From: Pseudomonas sp. ACM7
GTDB lineage: Bacteria; Pseudomonadota; Gammaproteobacteria; Pseudomonadales; Pseudomonadaceae
Reading direction: 5' to 3'
Assembly: GCF_004136015.1 (NCBI RefSeq)
Contig: NZ_CP024866.1
Span: 3,654,354 to 3,718,353, forward strand
Length of the DNA stretch: 64,000 nucleotides
The translations under genes were made by a program, and so were the position numbers. Below the pieces are notes generated by a model that saw only the letters and a program-made list of their open reading frames with translations, was not told the origin of the DNA and ran no database searches. Below are positions 62,102 through 64,000 of this stretch, one piece after another; position 1 is the stretch's first letter; each line of letters begins with the position of its first letter.

Positions 62102-62204
62102 TCAGATGTTCCTCTTGTTGTTATTTCGTGCAGTCGATGTCTGAAACGCATTCGCACGATGGACAAAAGGAGTCTAGGCAATAAACCACCATTGGTCGTC
62201 GGGA

Positions 62205-63659
62205 CTAGTATTTCCAGAAAACTGGTATGAACAGCACCAGAACGGTGAGGATCTCCAGTCTTCCCAACAGCATGCCAACGGTCAGCAGCCACTTCGCGGC
62301 ATCGGGCAATGTCGAAAAGTTTCCTGCCGGGCCGATGATTGAACCAAGGCCAGGGCCCACGTTGCAGACGGCAGTGGCCGCGCCACTCAATGCAGTCGTC
62401 CAGTCCAGGCCAATGAGCGCCAACCCCATGGCGATCGCCCCGATGGTGATGGTGAAAAAGAATGAAAACGTCAGGAGCGAACGGGCGATATCCTCGTCGA
62501 TGGGATGATTGTTGTATTTTTTCCGGATGACGGCGCGAGGATGGATCAATTGTTTCAGACTGCCCATGAGCAGGGCGCCAGCCACCTGAAAGCGGAAGAT
62601 CTTAAGGCCGCCGGCGGTGGAGCCTGAGCAGCCGCCGACAAAGGTCAGATAGAAGAACAGCAACACGGAGAAACTACCCCACAACGTGTAATCCCCCAGC
62701 GCTACGCCGGTCGTCGTGACCACCGAGGTCACATTGACCGCCACGATGCGAAATGCCTCCCACCAGCCAAACTCGCTGTGCAAGCACAACCAGGTACCGA
62801 ACAGCAGCCAGGTAATGATCAAAAAGCCAATGAACCCGCGTACCTGGTGATCTTTGAGCAAAACCCGTTTATTCCCGCGCAACATGCTCACATACAGCGT
62901 AAAAGGCAGGCTTCCCAGAGTCATGACAACCACCGCCACCCAATGAATGGCCGGTTGCGTCCAGTGCGCCAGAGAAGCATCGGAGGTGGAAAATCCTCCC
63001 GTTGAAATCAACGACATCGCATGGTTGACTGCTTCAAATGGCGTCATTCCTGCTATCCACAGCGCCAGCGTGGAGAAACTGGTAAGCCCGACATACAGCC
63101 CCAGAATATATTTGGCTGCGACGTGGGAGCGTGGCGTGACCTTCTCCGACCAGTCGGATGATTCGGTCTGAAACAGCCGCATGCCCCCTACCCGCAATAG
63201 CGGCAGGATGGCCACGGCCATACCGATGAATCCGATCCCGCCCAGCCAATGCAGCATTGAACGCCAGATCAGCAATCCGGGAGAGGCGGTGTCCAGACCC
63301 GTCAGGATGGTCGATCCGGTGGTGGTAATGCCGGACATCGTTTCAAAAAACGCGTCGGTGTAGCTGATGTGTTGGATAAAAACCATGGGCAATGCGGCGA
63401 ACATGCAGACGACCACCCAACTGGCGGTCGTCAGCATGTACATATCGCGGGGACGCAATTGAGCGTTTTCAGGGCGCCCCTTGTTAATCAACAGAAGCCC
63501 GAACACCAATGTGATCAGGCTAGCCCAAAGAAACGCCGACATATCTTCTTTGCGTTCATAGATCACCAGCGTGAGCATTGGTATCGCCATGCTCACAGCC
63601 AACGTGATCAGAAAAGTACCCAGGATGAAACCGATAAGCCGCAGTATCGCAAAGGACAT
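62205..63659 (-). CDS. trkH: TrkH family potassium uptake protein
   Basis: 484-residue membrane subunit of a Trk K+ channel/transporter. Four MPM repeats with filter sequences: TMSGITTTGST, SLISTGGFSTSD, NVTSVVTTTGVALGD, AATAVCNVGPGLG; C-terminal MLLGRLEILTVLVLFIPVFWKY. It pairs with a TrkA subunit not seen here. The start at 63659 is close to the group II intron end at 63711. Confidence 0.94.
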   Translation of the reverse strand: MSFAILRLIGFILGTFLITLAVSMAIPMLTLVIYERKEDMSAFLWASLITLVFGLLLINKGRPENAQLRPRDMYMLTTASWVVVCMFAALPMVFIQHISYTDAFFETMSGITTTGSTILTGLDTASPGLLIWRSMLHWLGGIGFIGMAVAILPLLRVGGMRLFQTESSDWSEKVTPRSHVAAKYILGLYVGLTSFSTLALWIAGMTPFEAVNHAMSLISTGGFSTSDASLAHWTQPAIHWVAVVVMTLGSLPFTLYVSMLRGNKRVLLKDHQVRGFIGFLIITWLLFGTWLCLHSEFGWWEAFRIVAVNVTSVVTTTGVALGDYTLWGSFSVLLFFYLTFVGGCSGSTAGGLKIFRFQVAGALLMGSLKQLIHPRAVIRKKYNNHPIDEDIARSLLTFSFFFTITIGAIAMGLALIGLDWTTALSGAATAVCNVGPGLGSIIGPAGNFSTLPDAAKWLLTVGMLLGRLEILTVLVLFIPVFWKY

Positions 63660-63710
63660 AAATAACGCCTGTCTTGTTAGCGTCGCGCTGTAGCGATCGG
63701 CTTTTTATTC

Positions 63711-64000
63711 GTGCGCCAGGCATGGCGCGTTGCGCGCAAGCGCAACCAGCTTGGCTGTGGTGGCCTCGCTGGTGACTTGGAGGTGAAAGTCCTCTACACA
63801 CCCGGCAAGGGGAAGTGTTAGCCAGAGGCAAGGGTGTCGCGGGTGACCGCGAATCTGAAGGAAGCCCGAGGCAAAATGCTGGCTTGACGAACAGCAAGCG
63901 GATAGAGGCGGCGCAGCGGGGTAAAGGGGCGTGTTTCCCTAAAGCCCAATACTTGCACGGGACGCTGCGACGTAGATCCGACAGGCATAAGCAGGAAGGT
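63711..64000 (+). mobile_element. 5' part of a group II intron, running off the window
   Basis: Begins GTGCGCCAGG at 63711, the usual 5' end of bacterial group II introns. The body shows domain I pieces: GGTGAAAGTCCTCTACAC, GGGAAGTGTTAGCCAG, GGTGACCGCGAATCTGAAGG, GCTGGCTTGACGAACAGCAAG and CGACGTAGATCCGACAGG. No protein is encoded in the visible part; the ORF for the intron-encoded reverse transcriptase should lie further right. GGGTAA in CGGGGTAAAG could pair with the TTATTC just upstream, so it is a tentative EBS1. Class not decided. Confidence 0.85.

Noticed and set aside
62102..62204. Sigma-54 promoter before dctP
   Set aside because: The nearest GG/GC pair (TGGTGGTTTATTGC) has 9 bp instead of 10 between the pairs, so I do not call it.
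63556..63897. 113-codon minus-strand frame spanning trkH start and the intron
   Set aside because: It crosses the intron boundary and has no protein features; chance frame in GC-rich RNA-coding DNA.

Overview
The window is chromosomal DNA of a Pseudomonas, almost certainly from the P. fluorescens group. Gene content, protein sequences and gene order from about 14.6 to 53.0 kb match, in inverted order and as I remember it, the P. aeruginosa PAO1 blocks PA4574-PA4542 and PA4538-PA4535. Two families of long palindromic REP repeats (one with the GTGGGAGCGAGCTTGCTC core, one with CTGTAGGAGCTG...CTGCGATC) sit in nine intergenic gaps, which is typical of fluorescent pseudomonads.

Layout. 0-3.5 kb: partial membrane PAS/GGDEF/EAL cyclic-di-GMP protein, cut by the left edge. 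3.8-14.4 kb: ettA, a GreA/GreB-family factor, a small lipoprotein, DUF4105 and DUF3015 proteins, a Lon-family protease, a conserved small protein and a large unknown lipoprotein. 14.6-30.6 kb: housekeeping block (yqhA-like, DUF6482, fklB-type FKBP, an iron-responsive small protein with a Fur box, yjdM-like, ispB // rplU-rpmA, obg, proB, creA, rpsT // murJ, ribF-ileS-lspA-fkpB-ispH). 30.6-41.3 kb: type IV pilus minor-pilin cluster (fimT-like divergent from fimU-pilV-pilW-pilX-pilY1-pilE), thiO, and the pilS-pilR two-component pair. 41.4-47.7 kb: bamD // rluD-pgeF-clpB and a tRNA cluster (Asn, Pro, Lys, then a second identical Pro). 47.9-53.0 kb: a chemoreceptor, a frameshifted EF-hand gene with EGKCG motifs, ndh, DUF3094, MOSC and DUF1780 genes.

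53.1-63.7 kb is the accessory part. A benK-benE-benF aromatic-acid uptake operon is preceded by a two-repeat XylS/BenR-type operator and followed by an overlapping, amber-interrupted chemoreceptor signalling-domain gene. Then come a DUF2790 gene, a LysR regulator, a DctPQM TRAP transporter and trkH. The last 290 bp are the 5' end of a group II intron inserted 51 bp upstream of trkH.

How the parts work together: the envelope and pilus genes (bamD, lspA, murJ, ispH/ispB, pil genes) form the conserved core. The right-hand part is about importing organic acids: an outer-membrane porin plus two inner-membrane symporters for benzoate-like compounds, and a TRAP system for C4-dicarboxylate-like acids. 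No catabolic benABCD/cat genes, benR or dctBD genes are visible here. I see no CRISPR array, prophage or defence island. The least ordinary items are the XylS-type operator with the uptake operon and its broken chemoreceptor gene, the frameshifted EGKCG/EF-hand gene, the degenerate calcium loop in PilY1, and the intron at the right edge.
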